Below, in pieces: positions 7,803 to 16,450 of a stretch of 36,847 bases of DNA; position 1 is the stretch's first letter, and the number at the start of each line of letters is the position of its first letter. Under the pieces are notes generated by a model. The model saw only the letters and a list, made by a program, of their open reading frames with translations. It searched no databases and was not told the origin of the DNA. The translations under genes and the position numbers were made by a program. Origin of the DNA: Actinomycetes bacterium (GTDB lineage: Bacteria; Actinomycetota; Acidimicrobiia; Acidimicrobiales; RAAP-2); the NCBI GenBank assembly GCA_021782915.1, contig JAJXUK010000020.1, forward strand, positions 1-36,847, read 5' to 3'.

Positions 7803-8653
7803 GCGTGGATCCGATGACGACGAGGACCTTCACCTACGCGGGCCAAACGGTCCAGCGGCTCGGCTTCGGCGCCATGCGCATCACGGGGCCCGGTGTGTGG
7901 GGATACCCCGCCGACCGCACGGAGGCGATTGCCGTACTGCGTCGCGCGGTGCAGCTCGGGGTGGACTTCATCGACACCGCGGACTCCTACGGACCAGCGG
8001 TCTCCGAGGAGCTCATCGCGCAGGCGCTCTCGCCGTACGGGTCGGTGCGCGTGGCCACCAAGGCGGGTCTCTTGCGCACTGGACCGGACCAGTGGTTCGC
8101 CTGTGGCAAGCCCGCGTATCTGCGCCAGCAGTGCGAGATGTCGCTGCGCCGTCTCGGGGTCGAGGCGCTGGACCTGTTCCAGTTGCATCGCGTGGACCCG
8201 GACGTGCCCGCCGAGGAGCAGTTCGGCCTACTCGCCGCGTTGCTGGCCGAGGGCAAGGTGCGCGCGGTGGGCCTCTCCGAGGTCGACGTAGCCCAAATTC
8301 GTGCCGCCCAGGCGGTTGTTCCCATCTCCACCGTCCAGAATCTCTACAATCTGACGCGCCGCGGTGGCGACGCGGTCGTGGACTACTGCGAGGCCCACGG
8401 GATCGGCTTCATCCCGTGGTTCCCCGTCGCGGCGGGGGCCTTGGCGCGCCCGGGTGGGGCACTGGACGCCTGGGCGCGCGAGCACGCACTGAGCGTGGCC
8501 CAGGTGTCGCTGGCCTGGCTGCTCGCCCGCTCGCCGGTCGTGATGCCCATCCCCGGCACCTCGAAGGTCGCGCACCTGGAGGAGAACATGGGCGCTCGTG
8601 ACGTGCAGCTGAGTGCCGACGACGTCATCGCGATCGAGGCGGCCGTAGCCTAG
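7799..8653 (+). CDS. aldo/keto reductase
   Basis: This is an NADPH-dependent carbonyl reductase of the AKR superfamily with a predicted (beta/alpha)8 barrel of 284 residues. The catalytic tetrad is visible: Asp59 and Tyr64 in [10 protein letters not shown], Lys88 in VATKAGL and His130 in LFQLHRVD. The coenzyme segment near the C-terminus, [20 protein letters not shown] (about 241-260), is typical. GTG at 7799 overlaps the peroxiredoxin stop as GTGA; an ATG five codons later is the alternative. The aldehyde or ketone substrate is unknown; reduction of peroxidation-derived aldehydes would fit its neighbour but is only inference. The gene ends at a CTAG shared with the opposite ligase gene. Confidence 0.92.
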   Translation: MSVDPMTTRTFTYAGQTVQRLGFGAMRITGPGVWGYPADRTEAIAVLRRAVQLGVDFIDTADSYGPAVSEELIAQALSPYGSVRVATKAGLLRTGPDQWFACGKPAYLRQQCEMSLRRLGVEALDLFQLHRVDPDVPAEEQFGLLAALLAEGKVRAVGLSEVDVAQIRAAQAVVPISTVQNLYNLTRRGGDAVVDYCEAHGIGFIPWFPVAAGALARPGGALDAWAREHALSVAQVSLAWLLARSPVVMPIPGTSKVAHLEENMGARDVQLSADDVIAIEAAVA

Positions 8654-10374
8654 GACAGGCTGTCGCGCAGCTCGCGCTTGAGCACCTTGCCCTGGGGATT
8701 GCGCGGCAGGGGAGCGGCGCGGAAGAAGAACCGGGTCGGCACTTCGAACTTGGCCAGGCGCGCCGCAACGTGGCGCGCGAGCTCGTCGCCGTCGACGTGC
8801 GACGACGGTCGCAGCACTACCACCGCCGCGACCTCCTCGCCCAGCGTTGGATGGGCGAGGCCCACCACCGCGCACTCGGCAACGTCCGGGTGCTCGAAGA
8901 GGGCGGCCTCGACCATGACCGAATAGACGTTCTCACCGCCACGGATGATGACGTCCTTGGCGCGGTCCAGGATGTAGATGAAGCCGTCCTCGTCCAGTCG
9001 CGCGATGTCCCCGGTGTGCAGCCAGCCGCGCGTGAAGGCGCGCTGAGACTCGTGGGGCTTGCCCCAGTATCCGCTGGCCACGTTCGGTCCCTTGACCCAG
9101 AGCTCTCCGCGCACGCCGGGCCGGCCAACGTGCTCGGGCAGCGGTTCTAGGCCCTCGAAGTCCTCGGGCACGATGGCCACTTCGCACACCGGGACCGCCA
9201 CGCCGCAACTCTCCGGGCGTTCGACGTAGTCGGGGCCCGTGTTCAGCGCGATCGCCGCGGCCGTCTCAGTCAGTCCGTACCCGTTGCCCGGCTGGGCCAG
9301 CGGGAACGCCGAGCGGATGCGTCGAACGAGTTCCGGGGGAGCGGGTGCTCCGCCATAGGACACACTGCGCACGCTCGAGGTGTCGAAGCGATCGAAGTCC
9401 GGGTGGTCCAGCATCTGCATGACGATCGTCGGGACTCCCCCGATGAGCGTGAGGTGTTCGCGCTCGATGAGCTCGAGTGCTCGGGCGGGCTCGAAGTGAT
9501 GCATCATGACGAGCTTGCCCCCGGCGGCGGTGTTGACCACCATGGTGGCCAGACAGCCGGTCGCGTGAAAGAGGGGCACGTTGAGCAGGCTGGCGTTCTG
9601 GTTACGGGTCTCGTCGGCGCCGAAGCGCAGCGTCGCGCGCTGACCGATGAAGAACAGGTTCATCAGGTTGGTGACCACGTTGCGGTGGGTCCCGACGGCG
9701 CCCTTGGGTCGCCCGGTGGTGCCTGAGGTGTAGAAGAGGGTCGCCGTCTCGTCCGTGTCCACGTCCGGCCAGGCGAGGTCAGCCTCGACGGGGGCGAGGA
9801 ACTCCTCGAAGCGCACGACGCGCACGCGCCCGTGGGTCGCGAGCGGCTCGCGATTGGACGGGTCGAGGCTGATGACGACCAGGGTGTGCAGATCCGTGAG
9901 CTCATCAAGGACGGGCAGCAGCCTCTCGAGTCGCTCCTCGTCGACGAAGGCTACGTGAGCGCCGCTGTCGGCCAGCCCGTAGGCCAGCTCCTCCGTGGTC
10001 CACCAGGCGTTCAGGGGCACGCTGATCGCGCCCAGGGCCACCGTCGCCCAAAAGGCCGCTACCCACTGGGGCACGTTGCGCGCGGCGATTGCCACGCGGT
10101 CACCGCGCGCAAGGCCCAACTCGTTCAGACGCGCCGCCACGGCTCGGACCGTGGCGTAGTGCTCGTCAAAGGTGTAGCGCTGGTTCTCGTAGACGAGGAA
10201 GTCCGCCGGGCCGTGGCGGCGCGACATCTCGAGAACCTGGGACAGGTTGCGTGGCGCGTTCTTCCACACCGTCATGTCGACGCCACCGACGCGCGCGCGG
10301 GTCGTTTCGAACATCTGGCCCGGCGCGGTCATCGCCGCCGTCGCGGCGCTCAACGTCAAAGGCGAGTCGCTCAC
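8650..10374 (-). CDS. AMP-dependent acyl-CoA ligase
   Basis: This is a class I adenylate-forming enzyme, probably a fatty acid or other carboxylate CoA ligase. The 574-residue protein shows the P-loop-like [17 protein letters not shown] motif (near 210-227), YGLTE, the hinge region [34 protein letters not shown] and the C-terminal catalytic lysine at about 563 in [11 protein letters not shown]. No signal peptide is seen. GTG at 10374 overlaps the upstream orn stop as GTGA, so the two are probably co-transcribed even though their functions are unrelated. Substrate chain length cannot be told by eye. Confidence 0.92.
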   Translation of the reverse strand: MSDSPLTLSAATAAMTAPGQMFETTRARVGGVDMTVWKNAPRNLSQVLEMSRRHGPADFLVYENQRYTFDEHYATVRAVAARLNELGLARGDRVAIAARNVPQWVAAFWATVALGAISVPLNAWWTTEELAYGLADSGAHVAFVDEERLERLLPVLDELTDLHTLVVISLDPSNREPLATHGRVRVVRFEEFLAPVEADLAWPDVDTDETATLFYTSGTTGRPKGAVGTHRNVVTNLMNLFFIGQRATLRFGADETRNQNASLLNVPLFHATGCLATMVVNTAAGGKLVMMHHFEPARALELIEREHLTLIGGVPTIVMQMLDHPDFDRFDTSSVRSVSYGGAPAPPELVRRIRSAFPLAQPGNGYGLTETAAAIALNTGPDYVERPESCGVAVPVCEVAIVPEDFEGLEPLPEHVGRPGVRGELWVKGPNVASGYWGKPHESQRAFTRGWLHTGDIARLDEDGFIYILDRAKDVIIRGGENVYSVMVEAALFEHPDVAECAVVGLAHPTLGEEVAAVVVLRPSSHVDGDELARHVAARLAKFEVPTRFFFRAAPLPRNPQGKVLKRELRDSLS

Positions 10375-10925
10375 GCGCTGGGGGGAGGATCGCCCGGTCG
10401 AAAGAGGGTGTCTCGGTAGTGCGCGAGCTCGGCGACGGACTCGCGGATGTCATCGAGGGCCCGGTGCGCCGAGACCTTCTCCGGGCGCGCTGCGAGCACG
10501 GACGGCTGCCAGCGCTTGGCTAGTTCCTTGATCGTGGACACGTCAACGTTGCGGTAGTGGAAGAACGCCTCCAGATTCGGCATGTACTGCTGGAGAAATC
10601 GCCGATCCGTTCCGATTGAGTTGCCGCACAGCGGCACACTGCCGGCTTCGCTGATGTACTCGCGCAGGAAGGAGAGAGTACGCGACTCGGCATCGGGAAT
10701 GGAGACGGTGGAGGCCCGCACTGCTTCCAGGAGCCCGGAGCCGGTGTGCATCTCCGTCACGAAGTCGCCCATCTCGGCCAGCTGATCCTCGCTCGCGTGG
10801 ATGACGAGGTCAGGTCCCTCGGCGATGACGTTGAGGTGATCGTCCGTGATCAACGTGGCGATCTCGACGATCACGTGCCGCTCGGGCTCCAGGCCCGTCA
10901 TCTCCAGGTCGATCCAGGCGAGCAT
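10371..10925 (-). CDS. orn: oligoribonuclease
   Basis: Orn is a DEDDh 3'-5' exonuclease that degrades di- to pentaribonucleotides, including pGpG from cyclic di-GMP turnover. The 184-residue protein has the first DE motif in WIDLEMTGLEPERHVIVEIA, a mid-protein NSIGTDRRFLQQYMP block with the next acidic residue, and the final H..D motif in SAHRALDDIRESVAEL. Length and motif order match the family. The ATG at 10925 is supported by a TAGTGT -10 exactly six bases upstream. It diverges from dut across only 44 bases. Confidence 0.96.
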   Translation of the reverse strand: MLAWIDLEMTGLEPERHVIVEIATLITDDHLNVIAEGPDLVIHASEDQLAEMGDFVTEMHTGSGLLEAVRASTVSIPDAESRTLSFLREYISEAGSVPLCGNSIGTDRRFLQQYMPNLEAFFHYRNVDVSTIKELAKRWQPSVLAARPEKVSAHRALDDIRESVAELAHYRDTLFRPGDPPPSA

Positions 10926-10931
10926 GCTTCG

Positions 10932-10937
10932 ACACTA
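10932..10937 (-). promoter_or_regulatory. -10 element of orn, leaderless type
   Basis: TAGTGT on the minus strand, six bases, then the orn ATG. The palindrome CACTAGTG at 10933-10940 overlaps this element and lies at the -35 position of the opposite dut promoter. Confidence 0.6.
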
Positions 10938-10957
10938 GTGACATCGCCGACGCGCAC

Positions 10958-10963
10958 TAGGGT
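10958..10963 (+). promoter_or_regulatory. -10 element of dut, leaderless type
   Basis: TAGGGT is followed by six bases and the dut ATG at 10970, with no Shine-Dalgarno sequence. The element lies at about the -35 position of the opposite orn promoter, so the two polymerases may exclude each other. Confidence 0.6.
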
Positions 10964-10969
10964 GCGCGC

Positions 10970-11404
10970 ATGGAAATCCTTGCCACGAGGTTGCACCCGG
11001 ATGCGGTGCTGCCCGGGACCGCCCACGACGGCGACGCCGGGTGGGATCTGGTGGCTGTCGAGGGGGTGCGCCTTCGCGCCGGGGGAGGGCGGGCCTTGGT
11101 GGGGACCGGGCTAGCCGTTGCCATTCCCGAGGGCTTCGCCGGCTTCGTGCTGCCGCGCAGCGGCCTGGCCGCGCGTCACGGCGTGACCTGCGTGAACGCC
11201 CCCGGCCTGATCGACAGCGGCTATCGCGGCGAGCTGCGGGTGGCTCTCGTGAACCTGGACCCGAGTGAGGACTACGACGTGGCGCCGGGTGACCGCGTCG
11301 CCCAGCTCGTCGTTCTCGAGCTCGCTCGTTTCAGCATCACCGTCGTGTCTGCGCTGCCCGACAGTCATCGAGGCGATGGGGGCTTTGGCAGCTCGGGTCG
11401 CTAG
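10970..11404 (+). CDS. dut: deoxyuridine triphosphatase (dUTPase)
   Basis: This trimeric enzyme hydrolyses dUTP to dUMP and diphosphate, keeping uracil out of DNA and feeding dTMP synthesis. The 144-residue protein has the five dUTPase motifs in order: DAGWDL (22-27), PRSGLAARHGV, GLIDSGYRGELRVALVN with the catalytic Asp, GDRVAQLVV and the C-terminal glycine-rich lid GDGGFGSSGR. Length is normal for a bacterial homotrimeric enzyme. tRNA-Gly follows 37 bases later with its own promoter. Confidence 0.97.
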   Translation: MEILATRLHPDAVLPGTAHDGDAGWDLVAVEGVRLRAGGGRALVGTGLAVAIPEGFAGFVLPRSGLAARHGVTCVNAPGLIDSGYRGELRVALVNLDPSEDYDVAPGDRVAQLVVLELARFSITVVSALPDSHRGDGGFGSSGR

Positions 11405-11426
11405 CGTGCGCACAGTGCGCGTCGGC

Positions 11427-11432
11427 TACACT
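11427..11432 (+). promoter_or_regulatory. -10 element of tRNA-Gly
   Basis: TACACT lies nine bases before the tRNA 5' end, matching the layout before tRNA-Leu. Confidence 0.5.
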
Positions 11433-11441
11433 GGTTCGCAC

Positions 11442-11517
11442 GCGGACGTAGCTCAGTTGGTAGAGCGCGACCTTGCCAAGGTCGAGGTCGCCGGTTCGAG
11501 CCCGGTCGTCCGCTCCA
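11442..11517 (+). tRNA. tRNA-Gly (anticodon GCC)
   Basis: The cloverleaf is complete: acceptor GCGGACG pairs with CGTCCGC, the D arm contains AGCTCAGTTGGTAGAGC, anticodon stem CGACC/GGTCG encloses TTGCCAA (anticodon GCC), and the T arm holds GGTTCGAGCC. The discriminator is T and CCA is encoded at 11515-11517. Confidence 0.97.
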
Positions 11518-11538
11518 GGGGGCTCGGGCCCCGCAGAT

Positions 11539-11579
11539 CACGACGAAGCCCCGGTCGTTGCGACCGGGGCTTCGTCGTG
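11539..11579 (+). terminator. long hairpin after tRNA-Gly
   Basis: A perfect 19-bp stem (11539-11557 with 11561-11579) closes a 3-base loop, 22 bases after the CCA of tRNA-Gly. It has no T tract, but its position between tRNA-Gly and the next promoter suggests a transcription terminator or a 3' boundary. As a perfect inverted repeat it would act in both directions. Confidence 0.75.
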
Positions 11580-11626
11580 GGTGATCGCATCCAGTTCCAG
11601 CTCGGCGAGCCGGGCGCCGTGATGCG

Positions 11627-11632
11627 TACGCT
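11627..11632 (+). promoter_or_regulatory. candidate -10 element of the esterase gene
   Basis: TACGCT would place the transcript start near 11639, leaving a 12-base leader that carries the GGAGG ribosome-binding site at 11641-11645. Confidence 0.45.
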
Positions 11633-11650
11633 GGGATCAGGGAGGCGAGC

Positions 11651-12604
11651 GTGATCCACGCGTCCATGGAGCCATTCGTGAGAGAGGCCCGGCAGGTGCC
11701 GCGGCCTCATCCGTCGAGCATGACGCCCGATGAGCGTCGGGACTGGTACCGCGAGCAGGCCGGCTTCTTGTGGCCAGCCCCGGAGCCACTGCCCGAGGTG
11801 CGCGAGGTCTTGCTCGAGGTCCAGGGCCGACGTCTGCGCGCGCGCCTGTACGTGCCTGAGTCGGACCACGAGCGGGGCCTGGTGGTCTTCTGCCACGGGG
11901 GCAGCTTTGTGGCGGGCGACCTCGACACTCACGACGGACTCTGCCGGCGCCTGGCGGCCGACACGGGCTGGCGCTTCCTGTCTCTGGAGTATCGTCTCGC
12001 CCCCGAGAACCCGTTTCCGGCGGGTCTTGATGACGTACGCGAGGCGATCGTTGTCATCAGCGCGCGCCGGGGCGACTTCGCGTCGCGCGACGCCGCGCTC
12101 GTGGTGATGGGCGACTCGGCGGGCGCGACGCTGGCCACGGTGGCGCTCACCCAGCTGCGCGGTCGGGACCTAGGCGTGAAGGCCCAGGTCCTGCTCTATC
12201 CGACGATGGGTCCTGACCTGCTCACTGACTCCGGGCACGCCTATCACTCCGGCTACCTGCTCGACGTCGAGCACCTGCGCTACGACTACGGCCAATACCT
12301 AGCTGATCAGGTCCTGGAGACGGACGAACGGGTATCGCCCCTGCTGAGCCGTGATCTAAGTGGTGTGCCGCCCGCGATCGTCGTGGTCGCTGAGTGCGAC
12401 CCGCTGCGTGACGAGGCGGTGGCCTACGCCGGCCTGCTCGAGCACTTCGGAGTGCCCGTGGAATTACTGGAGGCTCACGGGATGCTGCACGGCTTCCTTC
12501 GCCTGGGTGGAGTGGTTCCGGAGGCACTGTCCATTGTCGACGATCTGGCGGCGCACTTGGCTCGACTCCTGCCTGACTCCTCTAGCCCCGGCGCGGTGGA
12601 CTAG
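11651..12604 (+). CDS. alpha/beta hydrolase, HSL-type esterase
   Basis: This is a carboxylesterase or lipase of the hormone-sensitive-lipase family. In 317 residues it has the oxyanion-hole motif HGGSF (82-86), the nucleophile elbow GDSAG with Ser156, the acid Asp250 in ECDPLRDE and His280 in HGMLHGF. The SLEYRLAPENPFPAGLDD block is also characteristic. No signal peptide is visible, so it is probably intracellular and acts on short acyl esters. The GTG start at 11651 follows GGAGG at good spacing. Confidence 0.93.
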   Translation: MIHASMEPFVREARQVPRPHPSSMTPDERRDWYREQAGFLWPAPEPLPEVREVLLEVQGRRLRARLYVPESDHERGLVVFCHGGSFVAGDLDTHDGLCRRLAADTGWRFLSLEYRLAPENPFPAGLDDVREAIVVISARRGDFASRDAALVVMGDSAGATLATVALTQLRGRDLGVKAQVLLYPTMGPDLLTDSGHAYHSGYLLDVEHLRYDYGQYLADQVLETDERVSPLLSRDLSGVPPAIVVVAECDPLRDEAVAYAGLLEHFGVPVELLEAHGMLHGFLRLGGVVPEALSIVDDLAAHLARLLPDSSSPGAVD

Positions 12605-12654
12605 TTTTTCTTTCCAGTTCGTCGATGGCGAACCAAGCAGATCAAGGGGATTCA

Positions 12655-13530
12655 ATGAAGGTATCTACTAGGGCGCACGGTGTCATGGCTGCCGGTGCGA
12701 TGGTCGCCTTGGTGCTCTCGTCGGGCATCCCGGCGGGCGCCGCGACCAGCGTCAACGCCGCGGCGGCCAAGCTCGTGCCGGCGGCGTACAAGCACATCAC
12801 GCTGCAGGTGGCCACGGACGCGACCTACCCGCCAGATGAGTACATGAAGGGCAACACGATGGTCGGCTTCGACGTCGACCTGATGAACGCCTTGGCCGCG
12901 ACGCTGGGAATCAAGGTCAAGGAAAACAACGTGACCTTCGACAACATCATCGCGGGCATCAAGTCGGGTCGCTACCAGATCGGCAACTCGTCCTTCACGG
13001 ACACCAAGGCCCGTCAGGGCTCCGTGAACTTCGTCGACTACTTCCAGGCGGGCGAGGGCGTCTACGCCAACGCCGGCTCGAAGGTGAAGTTCACCGGTCT
13101 CAAGAGCCTGTGCGGCCTCAAGGTCGCCGTCGAGACCGCGACGGTGGAGCAGTCCGACGCCCAGACCACCGCCAAGAGCTGCCCGGCGAGCAAGAAGCTG
13201 ACCGTGCGCACCTTCTCGACCCAGACGGCGGCGAACCTCGCCGTGTCCTCGGGTCAGGCGGACGTCGGATTCTTGGACAGCCAGGTTGCCGGCTGGGTCG
13301 TCGCCCAGTCCCACGGCAAGTTCAAGCTCGTGGGCAACGCGGTGAACGTGGCGCCCTACGGCATCGCCACGGCCAAGTCCGCCGCCGGTCACGGACTCGC
13401 TCTGGCCCTGCAAGCTGCACTGAAGGTCCTCGTGGCCAACGGCACCTACAAGAGCATCCTGGCCAAGTGGGGCGTCCAGGCGGGAGCGATCGCGCCCGCC
13501 AAGATGGTCCTGAACGGAGCGTTGTCCTAG
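12655..13530 (+). CDS. amino-acid ABC transporter substrate-binding protein
   Basis: This is the extracytoplasmic solute-binding component (family 3, polar amino acid type) of the importer encoded by the next two genes. It has 291 residues. Residues 1-30 form a signal peptide: basic start, hydrophobic MAAGAMVALVLSSGIP, likely cleavage after AGA. There is no lipobox cysteine, so membrane anchoring is not obvious. The mature part begins with the family pattern TLQVATDATYPPDEY, followed by MVGFDVDLMNALAATLGIKV, a NIIAGIKSGRYQIGNSSFTDT hinge block and GLKVAVETATVEQ. The ATG at 12655 is preceded by AAGGGGA; an upstream ATG at 12625 lacks a binding site. A strong hairpin lies 28 bases after the stop and may protect this message. 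Confidence 0.93.
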   Translation: MKVSTRAHGVMAAGAMVALVLSSGIPAGAATSVNAAAAKLVPAAYKHITLQVATDATYPPDEYMKGNTMVGFDVDLMNALAATLGIKVKENNVTFDNIIAGIKSGRYQIGNSSFTDTKARQGSVNFVDYFQAGEGVYANAGSKVKFTGLKSLCGLKVAVETATVEQSDAQTTAKSCPASKKLTVRTFSTQTAANLAVSSGQADVGFLDSQVAGWVVAQSHGKFKLVGNAVNVAPYGIATAKSAAGHGLALALQAALKVLVANGTYKSILAKWGVQAGAIAPAKMVLNGALS

Positions 13531-13554
13531 GTCGGTTGTAGTAGAACGTCTCGC

Positions 13555-14520
13555 ATGGTGACGAACGGGGACGACGAGGTCGAAGTCGTCCCCGTTCGTC
13601 ATGTCGGGCGCTGGATCGGGGCCCTCGTGGTTGCCCTGGTGCTGGCGATGCTGGTGCACACGGTGGTCTTCTCCAAGGCCAGCGGGGGCACCTCGTCACG
13701 CTTTGGCTGGGCCATCGTCTTTCACTACTTCACCACGCGTGAGGTTCTCGACGGCCTGGCGTTGACGCTCGAGCTCACCGCGCTGGCGATGACGATCGGC
13801 ATCGTCCTAGGCATGATCATCGCGATCATGCGCCTGTCGCACAACCGCCTGGTGTCGGGTACCGCCTGGTCCTACGTGTGGTTCTTCCGCGGGACCCCGG
13901 TCTACGTTCAGCTGCTGTTCTGGTTCAACATCGCGGCGCTCTACAAGACGGTCACGATTGGTGTTCCGTTCATGAACGTCACCTTCCTGCACCTGGACCT
14001 GGTGGCCTTCTTCACCCCGTTCCACACGGCCATGGTCGGCCTGGGTCTGAACGAGGCGGCCTACATGTCCGAGATCGGCCGCTCCGGACTCATCTCTGTG
14101 GACGAGGGCCAGATCGAGGCGGCCACGTCGCTGGGCATGACCCGCTCCCAGACCCTGCGACTGGTTATCCTGCCCCAGGCGATGCGCGTCATCATCCCGC
14201 CCACGGGCAATGAGGTGATCTCGATGCTCAAGACAACGTCGCTGGCGATCGCCGTTAGCGTCACGGAGCTGTTGACCGCCGTCACCAACATCTACTCGGC
14301 CAACTACGAGATCATGCCCCTGCTGCTCGTGGCGAGTCTCTGGTACTTGATCGTCACCACGATCCTCTCGATTGGCCAGTACTACGTGGAACGCCACTAC
14401 GCCAAGGGCGCCCTGCGCACGCCCCCGCCCACGCCGCTGCAACGTCTGCGCCAGGACGTGCGGGGCGTCGCATCGAAGATGCGCTCGCCGCGTCGCGTGC
14501 GCCCGAAGGCCGCGGCGTGA
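13555..14520 (+). CDS. amino-acid ABC transporter permease
   Basis: This is the membrane subunit of the polar amino acid importer (HisM/GlnP-like family). The 321-residue protein has a hydrophobic segment at about 20-40, a further core of membrane helices and the EAA loop [29 protein letters not shown] near residues 187-215, which docks on the ATPase. The C-terminus is basic and proline-rich. ATG at 13555 has no good Shine-Dalgarno sequence and lies immediately before a 17-bp hairpin within the first codons. An in-frame GTG at 13627, just before the first membrane helix, would put the hairpin in untranslated sequence and is a realistic alternative. The stop overlaps the ATPase start as GTGA. 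Confidence 0.92.
   Translation: MVTNGDDEVEVVPVRHVGRWIGALVVALVLAMLVHTVVFSKASGGTSSRFGWAIVFHYFTTREVLDGLALTLELTALAMTIGIVLGMIIAIMRLSHNRLVSGTAWSYVWFFRGTPVYVQLLFWFNIAALYKTVTIGVPFMNVTFLHLDLVAFFTPFHTAMVGLGLNEAAYMSEIGRSGLISVDEGQIEAATSLGMTRSQTLRLVILPQAMRVIIPPTGNEVISMLKTTSLAIAVSVTELLTAVTNIYSANYEIMPLLLVASLWYLIVTTILSIGQYYVERHYAKGALRTPPPTPLQRLRQDVRGVASKMRSPRRVRPKAAA
13559..13601 (+). repeat. perfect inverted repeat at the permease start
   Basis: Arms 13559-13575 and 13585-13601 pair over 17 bases with a 9-base loop. It lies between the binding-protein stop (13530) and the first membrane helix of the permease, overlapping the annotated first codons. There is no T tract. Its position fits a hairpin that stabilises the upstream message or lowers expression of the permease. 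Confidence 0.8.
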
Positions 14521-15296
14521 GCACGATGACTCCTGCCGTGGCGATGGTGGAGGCCCGGGGCGTGCACAAGTCCTACGCGGGCGTCGAGGTGCTGCGCGGC
14601 GTCGACCTGACGGTGCAGCGCGGTGAGGTCACCTGTCTCATCGGGCCCTCCGGCTCCGGCAAGAGCACGCTGCTGCGCTGCATCAATCACCTGGAAAAGC
14701 ACGACGCCGGCGAGCTGCGCGTCGACGGGCACCTGGTGGGCTACGAGCTGCGCGACGGCAAGCTCTACGAGCGCAACAACAAGCAGATCTGCGCTGAGCG
14801 CTCGCGGATCGGGATGGTGTTCCAGCGCTTCAACCTCTTCCAGCACCTGACCGTGCTCGAGAACATCACCATCGGCCAGGTCAAGGTGCGCAACGTCAGC
14901 GCCGCGGCCGCTACCCAGCGCGCGCGCGAGCTGCTGGCTCGGGTGGGCCTGGACGCGAAAGAGGAGAACTACCCGAGCCAGCTTTCGGGTGGACAGCAGC
15001 AACGCGTGGCCATCGCGCGAGCCCTGGCCATGGAGCCGAAGCTCATGCTCTTCGACGAGCCGACGTCGGCACTCGATCCTGAGCTGGTCGGCGAGGTGCT
15101 CGACGTGATGAAGGACCTCGCCAGGTCCGGCATGACGATGGTGGTCGTCACCCACGAGATGGGCTTCGCGCGCGAGGTGGCCGACACTCTCTACTTCCTG
15201 GATCAGGGCGTGATCGAGGAGTCCGGAGATCCGCGCGAGGTCCTGGCCAATCCCCAGTCGGCACGTCTGCGCAGTTTTCTCTCCAAGGTCCTCTGA
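14517..15296 (+). CDS. amino-acid ABC transporter ATPase
   Basis: This is the ATP-binding subunit of the polar amino acid importer (GlnQ/HisP type). The 259-residue protein has Walker [10 protein letters not shown] (43-51), Q-loop [13 protein letters not shown], signature [15 protein letters not shown], Walker [15 protein letters not shown] and H-loop [14 protein letters not shown]. It is coupled to the permease by GTGA and to the following CoA-transferase by TGATG, so all four genes from the binding protein onward probably form one operon. Confidence 0.96.
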   Translation: MSTMTPAVAMVEARGVHKSYAGVEVLRGVDLTVQRGEVTCLIGPSGSGKSTLLRCINHLEKHDAGELRVDGHLVGYELRDGKLYERNNKQICAERSRIGMVFQRFNLFQHLTVLENITIGQVKVRNVSAAAATQRARELLARVGLDAKEENYPSQLSGGQQQRVAIARALAMEPKLMLFDEPTSALDPELVGEVLDVMKDLARSGMTMVVVTHEMGFAREVADTLYFLDQGVIEESGDPREVLANPQSARLRSFLSKVL

Positions 15297-16450
15297 TGGC
15301 CTGGGACCTCGACCCACGCAACGTCGGCACCGGCTTGCCTCTGGAAGGCGTGCGCGTGTTGGACTTCTCGCGCGTACTCGCGGGTCCCTTGTGCGCGCAG
15401 ATCGCCGGTGACCTCGGCGCGGACGTGATCAAGATCGAGGGACCCGACGGCGACCCCGTGCGGGCCCTGGCGCCGCCACGCTTTGGCGAGGACGCCACGT
15501 ACTACCTCGCGGTCAACCGGCATCGGCGCAACGTGGTGGCGGACCTGCGCGACGCCGAGGACTTCGCCCGGGTCGTCGCCCTGGTGCGCGAGGCGGACGC
15601 GGTCGTGGACAACTTTCTGGCCCACCAGAGGGCCGCGCTGGGATTCGAGCGCCTCCGCGAGGCGAACGCGGACTGCGTATGGGTGAGCGTGACGCCCGCC
15701 TCGAGCGGCGGACCCCTGGCTGACCAGCCGTCCTTTGACTTGTTGGCCCAGGCGGGCTCGGGCCTGATGGCCGTCACGGGGGAGGCCGGCCGGGCCCCGA
15801 TGAAGGTGGGTGCGCCGCTGGCCGACGTGGTGACGGGTCTGTACGCGGCCGTGGGTCTGCTGACCGGGCTCTACGCGCGCCTCGCGGGACGACCCGGGCG
15901 CCGCTTCGAGGCGCCGCTACTGGAGTCGACGATGACGGCCCTCGTCAATCAGGCCCAGGGTTTCCTGTCCACGGGGGTCGAGCCGGCGCGCCAGGGCAAC
16001 GACCATCCCTCCATCGCGCCCTACGGGCCGGTGACCACGGCCGACGGCTACCTGCTCCTGGCGGTGGGAACTGACGCGCAGTACGCGCGTCTGGTGCAGG
16101 TCCTCGGAGAGAAGAGTCTGGCCGATCACTCGCGCTGGTCGAGCAACGCGGTGCGCGTCGCCGAACTGGGCGCGCTGTCCCAGGAGTTGAACCGGATCTT
16201 CGCGCGGCGTACGACGGCGGCGTGGTTGGACGTGTTGGGCCCGGCCGGGATTCCTCATGGTCCGATCAACTCCGTCGCCGATGCGTTCGCCCAACCGCAG
16301 ATCGCCGCGGGTGACTTCGTCGCCACGATGGACGCGCCGGGCGGTCGTACCCGTACCATGCGCAGTCCGCTGTTGATCGACGGCGTGCGCCCGCCGATTC
16401 GGCGCGGCCCGCGACGTCTGGGCGAGGACCGCGACGAGATCTTCTCCTAG
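15296..16450 (+). CDS. CaiB/BaiF family CoA-transferase
   Basis: This is a class III CoA-transferase that moves CoA between carboxylic acids. The 384-residue protein shows the family start GVRVLDFSRVLAGPLCAQIAGDLGADVIKIE (about 19-49) and a VNRHRRNVVADLRD block; the catalytic aspartate expected near residue 170 is plausibly in the GAPLADVVTGLYAAVGLLTG segment (Asp179 region). Substrates range from oxalate and carnitine to bile acids and aromatic acids, so none can be assigned. The ATG overlaps the transporter ATPase stop, which hints that the imported compound or its product is handled as a CoA thioester. The 3' end shares CTAG with the nitroreductase gene. Confidence 0.92.
   Translation: MAWDLDPRNVGTGLPLEGVRVLDFSRVLAGPLCAQIAGDLGADVIKIEGPDGDPVRALAPPRFGEDATYYLAVNRHRRNVVADLRDAEDFARVVALVREADAVVDNFLAHQRAALGFERLREANADCVWVSVTPASSGGPLADQPSFDLLAQAGSGLMAVTGEAGRAPMKVGAPLADVVTGLYAAVGLLTGLYARLAGRPGRRFEAPLLESTMTALVNQAQGFLSTGVEPARQGNDHPSIAPYGPVTTADGYLLLAVGTDAQYARLVQVLGEKSLADHSRWSSNAVRVAELGALSQELNRIFARRTTAAWLDVLGPAGIPHGPINSVADAFAQPQIAAGDFVATMDAPGGRTRTMRSPLLIDGVRPPIRRGPRRLGEDRDEIFS

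Noticed and set aside
11539-11579. tRNA-Gly 3' hairpin as a phage attachment site
   Set aside because: No integrase, no repeat of the tRNA end elsewhere in the window and ordinary housekeeping genes follow.
12652-13659. Open frame antisense to the amino-acid binding protein
   Set aside because: His/Arg/Gly-rich shadow translation; the plus-strand gene has a signal peptide and family motifs.
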